From Eucalyptus grandis (Eukaryota; Streptophyta; Magnoliopsida; Myrtales; Myrtaceae), in the NCBI RefSeq assembly GCF_016545825.1, contig NC_052621.1, forward strand, positions 2,194,199 to 2,258,198: a stretch of 64,000 bases of DNA, read 5' to 3'. A program made the translations under genes and the position numbers. Shown here in pieces: positions 12,501-25,658 of this stretch. Position 1 is the stretch's first letter; every line of letters begins with the position of its first letter. A model generated the notes under the pieces. That model saw only the letters and a list, made by a program, of their open reading frames with translations. It had not been told where the DNA came from and did not search any database.

Positions 12501-14456
12501 CGTGATATGTCTCTGATTATTTTTCTCAACCATATGTATCTCTAGCTGCCGTCAGCAACCTGGACAACAGACCACAAGACAAACAACGAACAGAACCCCG
12601 AACATGATCAAGCTGAAGACGAAGGTCTGGATATCTTCTGTAAGAATGATGCTTCGGACCCAAAAGTAGCAGAAGAAAACGAGAACGTATGGACCCTAAT
12701 TCCTGAACTTAGGAAAAAATTGCACATCCATCAGAAAAAGGCTTTCGAGTTTCTGTGGCAAAATGTGACAGGATCACTGCTACCAGCTCAGATGGAGACG
12801 TCAGGCAAGAAGACCGGTGGTTGTGTCATATCTCATACCCCTGGAGCTGGAAAGACTTTTCTTATAATTGCGTTTCTTGTCAGCTACTTGAAATTGTTTC
12901 CAGGCAAACGACCATTGGTTCTTGCTCCGAAGACGACACTGTATACCTGGCATAAAGAATTTGTCAAGTGGGAAATCCCAATACCTGTCTATCTCATCCA
13001 TGGTCGTCGAAGCTACAGAGTATTCAGGCAAAAAAGTATTTCATTTGCAGGAATGCCAAAACCTGGTCAAGATGTTATGCATGTTTTGGATTGCTTAGAG
13101 AAGATACAGAAGTGGCATGCTCATCCCAGCGTGCTTGTCATGGGATATACCTCCTTTTTAACTCTAATGCGAGAAGACTCAAAATTCGCTCACAGAAAAC
13201 ACATGGCTAAAGTATTGAGAGAAAGCCCCGGTATCCTCATTCTAGATGAGGGTCACAACCCCAGAAGTACCAAATCCAGGCTGCGGAAAGTTCTGATGAA
13301 AGTTCAGACGGACTTGAGAATATTGCTCTCTGGGACGCTCTTTCAGAATAATTTCTGTGAGTACTTCAATACTCTTTGCTTGGCAAGACCGAAGTTTATC
13401 CATGAAGTATTGAGGGTACTGGATCCAAAGTTCAGAAAGAAAACGAAGAAGAAAGCACGCAACTTGTTGGAATCTCGAGCGAGGAAGTTCTTCATCGATA
13501 ATATCGGAAATAAAATCAATTCCAGCAATAATGAAGAAAGGATACAGGGCCTAAACATGCTGAGGAATATGACAAGTGGATTCATTGATAATTATGAAGC
13601 TGGAAATTCAGATACTCTTCCCGGTTTACAAAGCTATACTCTATTGATGAACCCAACAGATATACAACAACATGTGCTGTTGAAGCTTCACAGGATCATG
13701 TCTAAGTACCATGGATATCCTCTTGAGCTAGAACTTTTAATTACACTCGGCTCCATACATCCTTGGCTGGTCAAAACTGCTTGCTGTGCCAGCAAATTTT
13801 TTAACAGGGAGGAACTGAATCAGCTTGACAAGCACAAGTTCGATATTAAGAAAGGGTCAAAAGTGAAGTTCGTCCTTAGCCTCGTGTATCGTGTTTTTCA
13901 GAAGGAGAAGGTTTTGATCTTTTGCCACAACATTGCCCCCATAAATTTATTTCTCGAACTTTTCGAGAACATTTTTGGGTGGCGGAAGGGAAAAGAAGTT
14001 ATGGTCCTCACAGGGGACCTAGAGCTTTTCGAGCGAGGGAGAGTGATGGATCAGTTTGAGGAGCCCGGTCATCCCTCGAGAATACTTCTTGCCTCTATAA
14101 CAGCCTGTGCTGAAGGTATCAGTCTGACTGCAGCTTCCCGGGTGATCTTACTGGATTCCGAGTGGAACCCGTCAAAAACCAAGCAGGCCATTGCACGGGC
14201 CTTTCGGCCCGGTCAGCAGAAGATGGTTTATGTGTACCAGCTTCTGGCAGCAAACACGCTGGAGGAAGATAAATATCGCAGGACCACATGGAAAGAATGG
14301 GTGTCAAGCATGATTTTTAGTGAGGCGTTTGTGGAGGACCCCTCTTGTTGGCAAAGAAACAAGCTTGAGGACGAGATATTGAGAGAAATGGTGGAGGAAG
14401 ACAAATCGAAATCCATTCATATGATTATGAAGAATGAGAAGGCTTCAACAAACTAA
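9525..14456 (+). CDS. CLSY1: SNF2 domain-containing protein CLASSY 1/2-like
   Basis: A nuclear SNF2-family remodeller that helps recruit RNA polymerase IV for siRNA production in RNA-directed DNA methylation (family role). Exons are about 9525-9824, 10594-12039, 12209-12355 and 12546-14456. All junctions are phase 0, giving about 1267 residues, close to the roughly 1250 of CLSY1. The N-terminal region has the CLSY-specific motifs FEALCVGSWQPVESIRISHG, DCTCFLRPGVDICVL and GWVDARISSIERKPHES. A small Cys-rich exon (CKLCGTV) precedes the helicase. Helicase motifs are the Walker A GAGKT (12842-12856), DEGH in place of DEAH (13245-13256), LLSGTLFQNN, AEGISLTAASRVILLDSEWN (motif V) and ARAFRPGQ (motif VI). 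The true start codon is uncertain because the N-terminus upstream of FEALC diverges from relatives. Confidence 0.9.
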
Positions 14457-17400
14457 TGAAAGGTGAGGTGCTGTTTGGCTGCTCAATGCCCATTTTCTTG
14501 TAGCTATGCAAAGTCGGACTTGCATTCACATCCTTTCATTTCTTTCCTTGGAGGAAAAGTGCTTCCTTATGAATGGCTTGGAGAAGTTAATGTGTTCACG
14601 ACGTTGAAGTTGATCGATTTCCATTTAAAACACCCAAACTAGTTAGCGAATCAGAAACTAAACTTTTTGGTTCGGTATTATCTTCATTTCTCCAATCTTT
14701 GAGTTTCCTTCTTTTCTTTGCTTTCATCATGGCAACTGGTAGAAAAGGGAAATGTAGCTTTTATGTAGTGGCCTCCTGTTGTAGTTCTACAATAACCTCA
14801 TCAGTTGCTTTTTTGATTTCTCTGCTTTAATTTCACTGTCTGTACGTCTATATTTAATTAATCAGCCATTCAGATTTTCCTTTTGGTAGCATGATGAATT
14901 TTATTGTGATTTTCCACTTAGAGTGGCTAGTGTCATTACCATTCCCTCCAGTCTGTCAATAGCTACTGCTTTTGTTTCCTCATTCATTCTTATTGCTGCA
15001 GTGAACAAGTGGGAATAATTACAAATAGATGCTGCTGCTGCTGTTGCTAAAGTATGATAAACTCTATGGATAATCCAGAAGAAGAAGGAGATGAGAAGAA
15101 GGAAATACAAGAGAAGACACTCAAGGGGTTGTTCAAGGTGTTTTAGCAAGCTCTCTGATGAAAGCTAAGCCTTTGCTTTTATTAGATTGCAAAAGCATCC
15201 TTTTGACTGCATTATTGCTGTGCTTTTAGCCTTGTACCTGGACGGACTAAGTGACTGGGATAATGACGATGTTTTACAGTGTTGGAGTAACGTAAAAAGA
15301 CTTTGGCAAAACGTGCAGAGGAGCCTTTCAAGGCCCCGGTTTGGCGTTGAGTATTGTCGATCAATTGGCTATGGTAGCTTTTATAATTATATGTGAGTAA
15401 TTCAGCCTATCAAGGGTATTCTATGATGACAATAAGAGGTCTTGAACCTCAGCTCGTTAAATAGATAAGCCAGCTGAAAAGGAAATGTTTGCTCATGCGG
15501 CCGCTCTTCCAGGTAACATTCACTAGGTAGACTTGCCCTCTTTCTGACAGTAGGATTAGCGATTTGCGTCGTCATCGTGTTTATAATTTACGCAAATTCT
15601 TGTTAGCATAAGCTAGTACGTCATCTTCATCCTGCATATTGGATAATCAAGCTATTGATGGTCCACGTTGAAAACAACTCAAACAGACAAACGGACACAG
15701 TAGCGTGGGCATTGCATCTTCTATTCTCCTTGACATTTGGTGATACAGATTGCGTTCTCGTGTCCGACTTTGTCAAACCCTGATCGACGTGCTAAGTTAT
15801 GGTTTTCCTACTTTGATGCCCTTTCTAGTTAATGGATACCCGATGCTTCTCTTTCCTATCTGGGTTAGGAATCCGGTACTGCCTTCCCCATCCTTTCTCT
15901 AGCTTTCCAAACGCAGTGCTGGCGTCTGTATAAATCCAGTTGTTTCCTATTTTCACTACAGTTCATCAAAGTTTTCATTTCCTTTGCCATGGCCAGAAAT
16001 TTCCCTTCCATCAGCTTGCATGTCCATCAAACCGCAGACTAGGAGTATAAAAATTAGAATTTATTGGGATGAAGCAACGTTAGGCCCAAAAAAGAAAGAA
16101 AGAAAAAGGATAGGGAAAGGCCTGCGATGAGCAATTGGAGGATGTCTCTCCATCTGACCCCACAAAATTGCTCTTTAGCTGTAATTTTGGAGGATCTTGC
16201 TCCCCTCTGTCACGTCAAGTTTGGGTGGGGCTTCGTCAACAACTATGGAGACTGCGGGTAGGAATGGGAATGAAATGTCAGCATCGAGATCATCTGAAGA
16301 TTGGATCAGCAGAGCTGACCCATTCCAATCAACTAAAGACCATAAATAGGAATATAGAATGCGTTGGTCTAAACTATTAGTGCCATTCACATTTGTTGCA
16401 TGATATCATTAAAAACATGAATTTACCCCCCTTGGAAGCTTCTTTATCCAAACCCTAATTTCAAGTTTTCTTTTTTCTTTTTTTGGGGAGGGGCGGCGGA
16501 GTCTGTATCCCTAATTCCAAGTTGACAAGTTAGAATTGATTTATTCCACCATGAATCTACTCAATGGATTCTCTTCTTTCTTTGGCTTATAAGTTATGAC
16601 CACATTCATTTCCTAGACTTTAGTTGGGTTTTTATTTTATTTTATTTAAATATTAGGTAAAAGGGTCAACATGCCCCATTTTTATGAGATATTAACCACG
16701 GGATCTTAATGAGTTGATGATATTTTAATTACGGAATATATGAATGACATTTTTTTGTTGCTTTTTCTCTAGATTCTCGTCTTATTATTTTCCTTTTTTT
16801 ATTTCTCGTCTGTTAGATTAGTTATGAACAGATGTATTGCCTATGACCACCTTCAATGTTTATGAATTTCGAGAGAGTTGGATTCACCATTATCTTTTCT
16901 TTTCTTTTTCCATGCTGAAGTATCGTGGTTAGGCCTAAAATCACATTAATACTCTCAAAAGCAGTTGCGAAGCATCTTTACGTTTTTCTAGGAGTTTACT
17001 CTTATACACAACTATTCTTGTAACGAAAAATGATTAATACGAATGAACAAAGTTATAAAAATGAAGTAGATATATAATAAGTAATTTTTTAGAGTACACT
17101 AATAAATGGATGCGAGAACGTAGCTATCCTAGATTACTGTATTTGTCTTTTATTTTGAGTGAATTTTATTTTATTTTTTTGCCAAAATATCACGAATTAG
17201 AGACATGGTTCACACATGTACATCATAAAAAGCGGTAATGGCCTTGACATCAGTGATATCACAAAAAGGAAAGGAAAATTTAAACCCATAATGCGATAGT
17301 AAATAAAACTTCTCACAAGTGATATAATCCATTATCAATTTGAGGATTTAACTATTCAGCGTCTCATTAACCATCAAATCAAGAGTGGATAGGGCTGGTC

Positions 17401-18281
17401 GGGGAAAAACACGTTTATACAGGCATTGTGAGTAAGAATTATTCAAATGAAAAATTGCCCTAGGAAACCAAAGGATTTCTAGCCATATATGTGAGGACAA
17501 AACGTAACCGCAAATTTTTATTCTGTTTGAATTATTCACGGACCACAAGAGGCTCTTTGCAACTAGGAAAGATAGACGCCGAAATAAGTTAAATGTCATA
17601 ATGTCGGGTCAAAATCAAGAAGAAATGGGTGCCTGCAGCCCATACGGCTGAATTATGAAATTGTCTACGCTAGTATATACTATTCTTTAGTGGGGCCCAA
17701 ACTACCACCTCTCCTAATATGTTTTGCCTCGTATATAAAATGAAACTAAATTACATATACGATGGAGAAAATGTTAAATTATCGTACCATTTAATTAATT
17801 CAATAATAGAGACGCCCCCCTCTCTTTCCCCGTCTCTCGTAAATCCGTTTACCAATACACCGGATAGCGAATATGATTAGCGTCATGCTTAGTTGTTCGC
17901 ACACGCCGGTCCCTAGTAAATTACTCGAGAGAAGATGAAAGCATACGACATGGGTCGAGAGGATATGAAAGGGTTTCGATGGCACTGTGATGAAAGTGGC
18001 CTGCGGAAGAAGAGCTTGGTGACGGACATGGTCATGACTCGTGAGGGGGAGGGAGAGTACCACGTGAAGAAGTTGGTTCCAATCAGTAAAGAACTCGTCA
18101 AGTTGTCTCACCAAACAGGAAAAAGAGAGAACAAAAGGGGCAAAAGGACCGATCAAGTTGAACAAAGTTGGTGGGGTTAGAAATTCGAAGGGAAAGGACA
18201 AATGAGAAGGGTTCGTTCGAATGGAATCATATGTTAAAAAGCCGTGCAGAAGTTGATTGAAAGCAAAGCCAACTACTACTT

Positions 18282-18284
<3 letters not shown>

Positions 18285-18319
<35 letters not shown>
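18285..18319. repeat. (GA)n microsatellite
   Basis: A perfect AG/GA dinucleotide run of about 35 bases. Confidence 0.95.
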
Positions 18320-18322
<3 letters not shown>

Positions 18323-19999
18323 ATAGTAGAGTATGAGTAGAAGATCAAGTGACCAAACTGGACATGCAAATTGAGGCTAATTGAAGACATTGGGAGAGCT
18401 TTCAGAAACAAAAAATTAGGACAAATCTCAGTATTAAATTTCATGTGTTGGATGCATATTACTGATGGTACGAGATGCAAATATTGGTTACTACAGTCCT
18501 TATGAAAAGGACACATGCATGCATGTTTGCGGCTATAGTAAAGTGGTTGTAATCCTCATGACTTGATTGAGATATATACTTTCGTGAATCATAACCTCTC
18601 GACAGACTACTAATTGTGATGTTTTCATTGTTGAACAAAAAAACTATAGCTTGTGAGGGGTAATAGAGCTCTTCTGGTCATAAGTTGGAGACTAGGAACA
18701 ACCTATGTCTCAACTTGTTCCATTATTTCAGCAGGATAAAGTGGGTTTATAGCTTAGGGTTCCACGCACGCTCAAGGATAGTCCACTTGCAATTTTTTTT
18801 TTTTTATATGGATCAGTGAGACTCACAGAAATCATATCAGCATCTCTTTTTCTATTTTATTTTGAGGTATTAACTATATCAAATTGGTCTCTGAGCCAGT
18901 GGTATAACCAGTCAATAAACTTGAGCACCCAATTAAAGTGACTGTGACTAAAAACTATACATATAAATATAGATAATATAGCCTTATTGGCAGTCTGGTG
19001 CACATCCACCATTCCCAGTTGCTAACCGGTTGCAGTGGGATGTGCTTTCTTCTTATTCTTTTTTTTTTTTTTTTTTTTTTTCTTAAAACTCTAATTTAGG
19101 CTGCACTAAGCCCAAGTACATATATTATTCAAATTCTAGACTTCAAAAATGCCGGATTGACTTGGGTTTTTCCTTTTTATATCTTTAATCCAAATCTTGA
19201 AACTTGCGTATTTTGACTTTTAATTGAAACTCCCGAAATTTCATATTAATCAAATATCGACATGTATATTACACGTAATTTTTTTTTATTTATAACTCTC
19301 CGAATTCTCAAAAATATTTTTTAATTTCAGCGGAGAAAAAATGTATTTTTTTTTTTTTAGCTTCTGTTTAGATGTAAATAAACACACCCGATTTCGAGGG
19401 TCAAATAAGGTTGCGACATTTTTTTTATCATGGTTGGGGAAGGTCATGACCCCAAGTTGCACGGTTGAACTTTACCCTCATTCGTTATTGTTGGTGAACA
19501 AGAAGCAAAAAGAAATCATGTCTGCAAGGCTACGCAAACATGGAAGATTTTTCAAGAGTTATACTCTTCAACCTTGTCACGGTTTTCTCCAAATAAAACA
19601 TTGTCAAAATAATTGCCATTGAAATTACATTTAATATTATGGAATATTGCGTGCACTTGTTTTTACTTTTGTCAATTTTTAGAAGAAAAGGTCACCCGCT
19701 AGAGAACTAGACGCTGTAGCGGATGGCTTGACCGAAGGAAATTTTGATTTTGTTTGACCTGGACATAAACTTCTCTCGAATGTACAATGACGGCTTTGTT
19801 GCCGGCGTCGGTTACCAAAACGAAAGTAAATACGATAACACCGGACCGGAACATTACCTGGGAAAGCACTGGACCACAAGACAAATTTTCTCATGCGACA
19901 CGGTCAAAACCCCAAACCTTATGTAGCGGCTTAAAGTACCCTATTCAGAGCTTAGACTATATAATCTTACAATTTACATAATGCTTATGTGAGAGGTGA

Positions 20000-20005
<6 letters not shown>

Positions 20006-20042
<37 letters not shown>
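20006..20042. repeat. (CT)n microsatellite
   Basis: A CT run of about 37 bases, some 800 bases upstream of the ABA receptor start. Confidence 0.95.
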
Positions 20043-20045
<3 letters not shown>

Positions 20046-20589
20046 ATGTTACTTCACATCAAGAAATTCCAATATGACCGGTAAAAGTAGCTGGATCGAT
20101 GTGACAGTGTTTCCAATGTCATATTTCTCGGAAACTCGTAATACTGAATTACAGTTTTATGTTGTATGTAAAAGTCAAGCGATGCCTACGGGAAATTGCT
20201 TGTGCTTCTTGATTTTGGAAATCCCATGAGCTAATTTGGTCTATCCCGAAAATAAGGGGGAAAGCATCGACGGCCGAAGAGTGCGGTTAGTAATGCAAAT
20301 GCACCGGAAGCATACGCAAGCTATACTTAGGTTTCATCCACCATATCCCAATAATAAATGGGGAAAGAAAAGTGGTTGAATAAGAACATGTGGTTTTGAA
20401 TATTGAACAGGGTGGCAATATGGTAGTTTCGAATGGAGACGTGGATAATTCACATGAGCTAAGTCCAAAAGCAAGATGCAAGTTGACGATCAACTTGCTT
20501 GGTCCGTCGTAAGCTGATCGATAAGATTAGACCACACAACACTCCGCAGCCCTTATTGGCGTTAATCTTCCAGGCCCAAAAGCTTTAAT

Positions 20590-20836
20590 TTCGTCTTGTT
20601 TGATTTATTTACCCTTTTATATTCCCCGTTGAAGAGCAAAACTAGTGCAAGTGGACAAGAAAAAAGATGAAACCTCTCTTTCTCCTCCTTTCCTCTTTAC
20701 TAGCTTCCATATATACACCTACATGCATATTTTTTCCTCAGAAATTTTCATATATCCATCGTTCTGCTGTAAACCCTAGTCTTTTTCTCCGTTCACATAC
20801 AGAGAGGAAGCCCGGAAAGATCAAAGAAATCCAAAA
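20590..20836 (+). promoter_or_regulatory. Putative core promoter and 5' UTR of the PYL gene
   Basis: TATA-like elements are seen near 20618 (TTTTATATTC) and 20706 (CATATATACA). An ATG at 20667 opens a 74-codon frame that overlaps the receptor start in another frame. Whether that frame is transcribed depends on which TATA element is used. Confidence 0.4.
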
Positions 20837-21490
20837 ATGCCTTCATCCCTACAACTACATCGAATCAACCCCTCCCATCCCACCACCGTGACCGCCGCCA
20901 TCGCTGCGAACTTCCACAAGCAAATTAAAACAGTTGATGCTACAAGCCGAGCCGATGGGCTTCCTCACTATGAGCCGGTGCCGGAATCTGTGGCGCAGTA
21001 CCACACCCATGCGGTAGCCTCGAACCAGTGCTGTTCTGCCGTGGTCCAGACCGTCGACACGCCCATCTCTGCCGTGTGGTCCGTCATCCGCCGCTTCGAC
21101 AACCCACAGACCTACAAGCACTTCCTCAAGAGCTGCCAGGTGATAGATGGCGACGGCGATGTGGGGAGCCTCAGGGAGGTGCACGTTGTGTCAGGCCTCC
21201 CTGCAGTTTCGAGCATGGAGAGGCTGGAGATCCTTGATGACGAGCATCATGTGATGAGTTTTAGTATTGTCGGGGGTGACCATCGGCTTGCAAACTACCG
21301 ATCGGTGACCACACTCCACTCCACCTCCGATGGGTTGGGTACGGTGGTGATCGAGTCCTATGTGGTCGATGTGCCTTATGGTAATACTAAGGAAGACACT
21401 TGCGTTTTTGTGGATACGATTGTTAGGTGCAACTTGCAGTCTTTGGCACAGATCTTTGAGAGCTCAGCCAAGAGAAGCCAGCTAAAATAG
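20837..21490 (+). CDS. PYL4: Abscisic acid receptor, PYL4/5/6 type
   Basis: Binds ABA and then inhibits clade A PP2C phosphatases, releasing SnRK2 kinases; acts in cytosol and nucleus (family knowledge). It is a single exon of 217 residues, as usual for the monomeric PYL4-6 subfamily. After a variable N-terminus come [29 protein letters not shown] with the ABA-carboxylate lysine, [12 protein letters not shown] with the gate loop SGLPA (21191-21205), [20 protein letters not shown] with the latch HRL (21281-21289), [17 protein letters not shown], and the C-terminal helix [13 protein letters not shown]. All ligand and gate motifs are intact. The start is the first ATG that gives a typical N-terminus. 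The exact orthologue (4, 5 or 6) cannot be settled by eye. Confidence 0.93.
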   Translation: MPSSLQLHRINPSHPTTVTAAIAANFHKQIKTVDATSRADGLPHYEPVPESVAQYHTHAVASNQCCSAVVQTVDTPISAVWSVIRRFDNPQTYKHFLKSCQVIDGDGDVGSLREVHVVSGLPAVSSMERLEILDDEHHVMSFSIVGGDHRLANYRSVTTLHSTSDGLGTVVIESYVVDVPYGNTKEDTCVFVDTIVRCNLQSLAQIFESSAKRSQLK

Positions 21491-24400
21491 ACATGATCTT
21501 GATCATCATTTAAAGTTTTAATCGGTGCTCGCTTTGTTTTTCTTCCTGATGCGGGTCAGGTACGCAGATCTCGGGCACCCGGCATTGGAAATTCTGTTAG
21601 CTTTTTAAGCTATCTCAGGTTGCACATGGTAGAAGAAGATAGGATATTATCAGTGGTTTCTTCTCTTTTCTCCAGTCCTTTGTCGATTTGTTTCCTCTCT
21701 CTCTCTCTCTCTGTCTCTGTCTGTAGAGTGTTTTTTCAATTTAATTTACCCATAGAAGAAAAGTCAAGAATCATCCTTTTATTTTTTTGTGGACATTATG
21801 TCTTCTTATTTTTACTTTTGACTTTTGGGTAGTCTTGCTTTTGTAGTTGTTTATGGATTCTAACTGGACAATGTGAATTTTCTTGCTGTTTCTAAGTTTA
21901 TACTTTGCTCCTTTCTCTCTACATACGTTATACAGACTTGGGAAAACCAATAAATCCCTAGTTCTTGCATGAGGCACTAGTTAAGGAGCCAAAGCACTTC
22001 CTACTTGATTACTCTCAGTGCATTCTACTAAGTAAAGGTAATGAGATTGTCTTGGTGAATTACCAACAAGCAAAAAAAAAAAAAAAAAAGAGTTAAGGAA
22101 TTATGTAGATTTGCGTTGCAATGTCAATGAGTATGCCGATACATTCAATACCGTCCGTAGCAAGAAATGAAGCTATGATCCCAGGTCCTACAATAATGAT
22201 TAAACAATTTCAGCAATACATTAACCGATAAGTACACTTCATATGTAATAATGACTCTTATTTCATAGACAGCACCTGGAGAGTTTAATATGTGCATGCC
22301 AAGGTTGCTTGCTAGAAGTTTGAGAGACGTGTGAATGAACTTTTGCTAAAATCAAGAAGAAGATTGATATTTCTATTTGGATATCATTCTGTACGAACTG
22401 TCAGTTTAAACTGGTGATATATATAATATAAATTCACTAATTTTCGAAAAGTTAAATGCATATGACATGAGCGAGACAATTCATTAAAATAAAAAGTATT
22501 GCGCCGACACTAGAAAATGAAATCCATGTACTGAAAAGCCGTACGTCCTTTTAAGTTCTTTGAGCATAAAACGAAAGAATAAAGCCATGATGGCACGATA
22601 TGTTCAAGGAGATGGCAATGATGTTGCTGTGGGCAAACCAGAGAAACACAGTCATCAACAGCTGTGGAAGGAGAGAGAAAGAGCTAAAAGCAGAGAGGAA
22701 GAGAGAGAGAGAGGACCAAAAGAAAAACCCTAGGAACTTTCTGTGCAAGTGTATGCGAGGCCATGTTGGGTTTCATTAATGTTGTAAGGAAGAATACCAG
22801 CCTTTTAAAAATTTGAATGGGAGGAAAGGAATCAACATCTTGCATGCAACTTGACCTTTTTAAGATAACCCAAGTTGATGTACGAAACAAGAACAACTTG
22901 TTGATTTCGCTTTGCCTCTCTCGTCTTCTTCTTCTTTTTATTTTTAAAATATTCTCTACTGTTGGGTATTTGCAAGTGGAGCGAGGAGGCTCCCATCAAT
23001 CGAGTGGTTCCTTGTTTTTCTCGAGCAAGAATAGGACTGATTCCAACCCATATTTTTTGGGGGGTTTCTTAAATGAGTTGACAATTCAACACTTCTTTTG
23101 TGGAGAGAAGGAAAGGGAAAAACTCACGAATTTCTGCCAAGAGTAATTGTCGCAATCTTATAAATTCTTGTCATTAGTTGGTGAGTACTTGGCAGTAGTT
23201 TCAACGGGTATTAGAGAATGTCGCGTGGTCGATAACAGGAGAAAAATCGATTAGGTGGGGGATGCATGTCCATCCCCCGTATCAGACGATTTTCCAAGTT
23301 TACTTCTTTTTTTGTGTGCTTTAGTAGAAAAGAAAATTGTTATGGTGCTTCAAAATTACTATCCATACATGCATACAATTGAATATCAAAAAACTCAAGG
23401 TTCACATAGTTGATTGGAGCGCGAGAGATTTTCAACTCCAAAAAAGATATTTACCCGTTCAAGTCTCACTTACTACATGCAAACTGCTACCTCTCAAGGC
23501 TAAAAGTTTGGACTTAATCATTTAATGAACAATTGTCCAAAAATTTGTAAACCTGTTATATGACGCACATTTCCTAAAATTCTCAATTTGAACTAATTTG
23601 ATCCTAAGCCTTTTGAAAATTTACCAATGTAGTCCTTTCGATCAATTTTAGTTGGAAATCAATAATGTGGATGTCGGCCCTTTTGCTTGTCATAACCAAT
23701 GCTAAGAAGACAGTTTTTTGTAAATATTTAATAACATTTGAATTTTTTTATAAATTTCTACTTTATTTTCTTTTTTTTCTTTTTTTTTCTTTTTACTATT
23801 GATTTCCCTGAAAGGGCCAACAGGAGTTGCCTAGGCCTTGGCGAGGATCATGGCCCTTGCCTATGGTCAACAACGATCAATCAACTGCTGGCTACGTATA
23901 TCCCAAGTTTATTTTAGGAGAAATAATATTAAAAAAAAAGGAAAGGAAAAAGAATAAAGAATAAATAATTTAAAAAAGATATATTAATCTTCCACTCAAC
24001 GTCAATCACTTACATTCTAACACCGATTAGACTGCCACATCAGTAATTTCGATTAAAATTGACTAGAAAATTTAAATCGATGAATCGTCAAAAAGTTCTA
24101 AACTAAATTTGGCCAAATTGAAAAATTTAGTATTGAATTGGCCATAGTATAAAAAATTTAGGACTCTTTAGACAATTTTCCCATTAATTCATAAGACTTG
24201 TAGGGTGTTTCATTGGTTTTCAAAGTAATTGGATCTCAATTCCTGCCCCTATATTATAAAAAGAAGAATCTCGGAAATTAATAATCATTCCATTAATTGG
24301 TATCAATAGCACAACTCAAATACCAATCTCCATGTGCCACTTGAGGCGATTACCCTTTTCATCGGACAGAACAAAAAAAAAAGAAAAAAGAAAAATAAGT

Positions 24401-25658
24401 TCGTTTTTGTTTTGCCAAATTAGAAATATTCTGTATGTCAAACAGATTGAGTCAGTATATATAATACTAGCAAATATGTACCTGCATTATGCATGTGAGA
24501 AATTGACATTTGAAATATTAGGAAAGATCACCAGTCAAGAAATATTTCAATCATTGAATAATTGAACAAAATTAGTGACGAAAATACACAATACAAAGAA
24601 ATCGTATGAATATACTTGGAAAGAGGGAAATGTTTCATAATTTAAGATTTCTGTAGGTTCATTTTTGTTGGATAGAAAATCTTCCGATTTTAATATAACT
24701 ACGCATATAAAATCATTTATTGACACATTTGTTCACGTACATAATGTTTATGAGATAAATAATTAAGGACAATTAGGATGAAGAAAAAAGCAACTGAGAT
24801 CCATTAAAAATAAGAGGTTCTTATTCTTTACATAATTATTCGACTATTGAAGCACAGTCGAAGAAAAAACTTTGGGATCATTTGGTGGGGAGCAGCCTGA
24901 AAAATCTAATCTCAGATGGACTTCATTCCTTATATTTTTGCTCTTTTTCTCTATCCCCCTTTTTTTCACATATTTTCATTTATTATTTTTATTCACGTCT
25001 CTTACTTCCAAAAATTGGATATCTTGAGAAATTTACTTTCCAGCCAGGAACCCATCATTGATGTTCTCAAAATCAGTTACTTGAGATCGTGTCACTTTAG
25101 ATGTTAGGATTTTGCACCACGATTCATATGTCGAAAGGAAAATCTATGTATATTATCTAACACATAACGAATGTTTCTGTAATTTACCATAAATTCCTTT
25201 CATCTGTGTAATGATTTATACATAGACGTACAAATTCCATTATTAAATGGTTGTTTAGCACATATCTACGTGCTGTGAGGTGTTAACTTACGTAGACCCA
25301 ATTGAACCGTGGGACGGTCCAAAAGGTATATTCAACAAAGCACATGAGATTGGACTTCACGTTTTGGTCTATTAGGCCAAGCAAGGCCCATTCTCAAGAA
25401 AGAAAGAAAAAAACCTAATAGTAACCATATAAAAAATTTAAAAAAAAAAATTGGAACTCGTGAGTCGAGAGTCGTGACCTCCTACCATATCTTAAAAAAC
25501 AAATTCAATACTTTCAAAAAATTTAAAACTTTATACATGAAAGCCAATTGCTAACCCTTCCATTCCTTTGAACATAGTGTTTCCCAGAAAAAGGAGGGGG
25601 GAAGAATATCGCATTCATTTGATGACAAAACCCCATTTATAGGCACTCCCCATGATCA
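21491..25658. other. Intergenic DNA with one MITE
   Basis: Between the ABA receptor and the first TBL gene. It contains short A- and T-runs, a CT-rich patch near 21690, and an inverted-repeat element at 23526-24182 listed separately. No further gene is recognised. Confidence 0.5.
23526..24182. mobile_element. MITE of the GGGAAAATTGTCC family, member 1
   Basis: Its left end (TGAACAATTGTCC) and right end (GACAATTTTCCC) are inverted relatives, and the inner arms repeat phrases seen in the other members. A T-rich and GC-rich core (about 23760-23880) lies between the arms. The flanking 9-mers match at only about six positions, so the insertion looks old. Confidence 0.7.

Larger units (their letters stand above)
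14457..20640. other. Long gene-poor intergenic region
   Basis: About 6 kb after the CLASSY gene with no convincing gene on either strand. It contains poly-T tracts (for example 19057-19081), a GA run at 18285-18319 and a CT run at 20006-20042. The longest open frame, on the minus strand at 17800-18516, runs through the GA repeat and has no recognisable domain. Confidence 0.5.

Noticed and set aside
17800..18516. 238-codon open frame on the minus strand
   Set aside because: It runs through a GA/CT microsatellite that supplies a Ser-Leu run, has no recognisable domain or splice context, and lies in gene-poor DNA.
20855..21184. 109-codon open frame antisense to the ABA receptor
   Set aside because: A shadow of the GC-rich PYL coding sequence; no independent motif.
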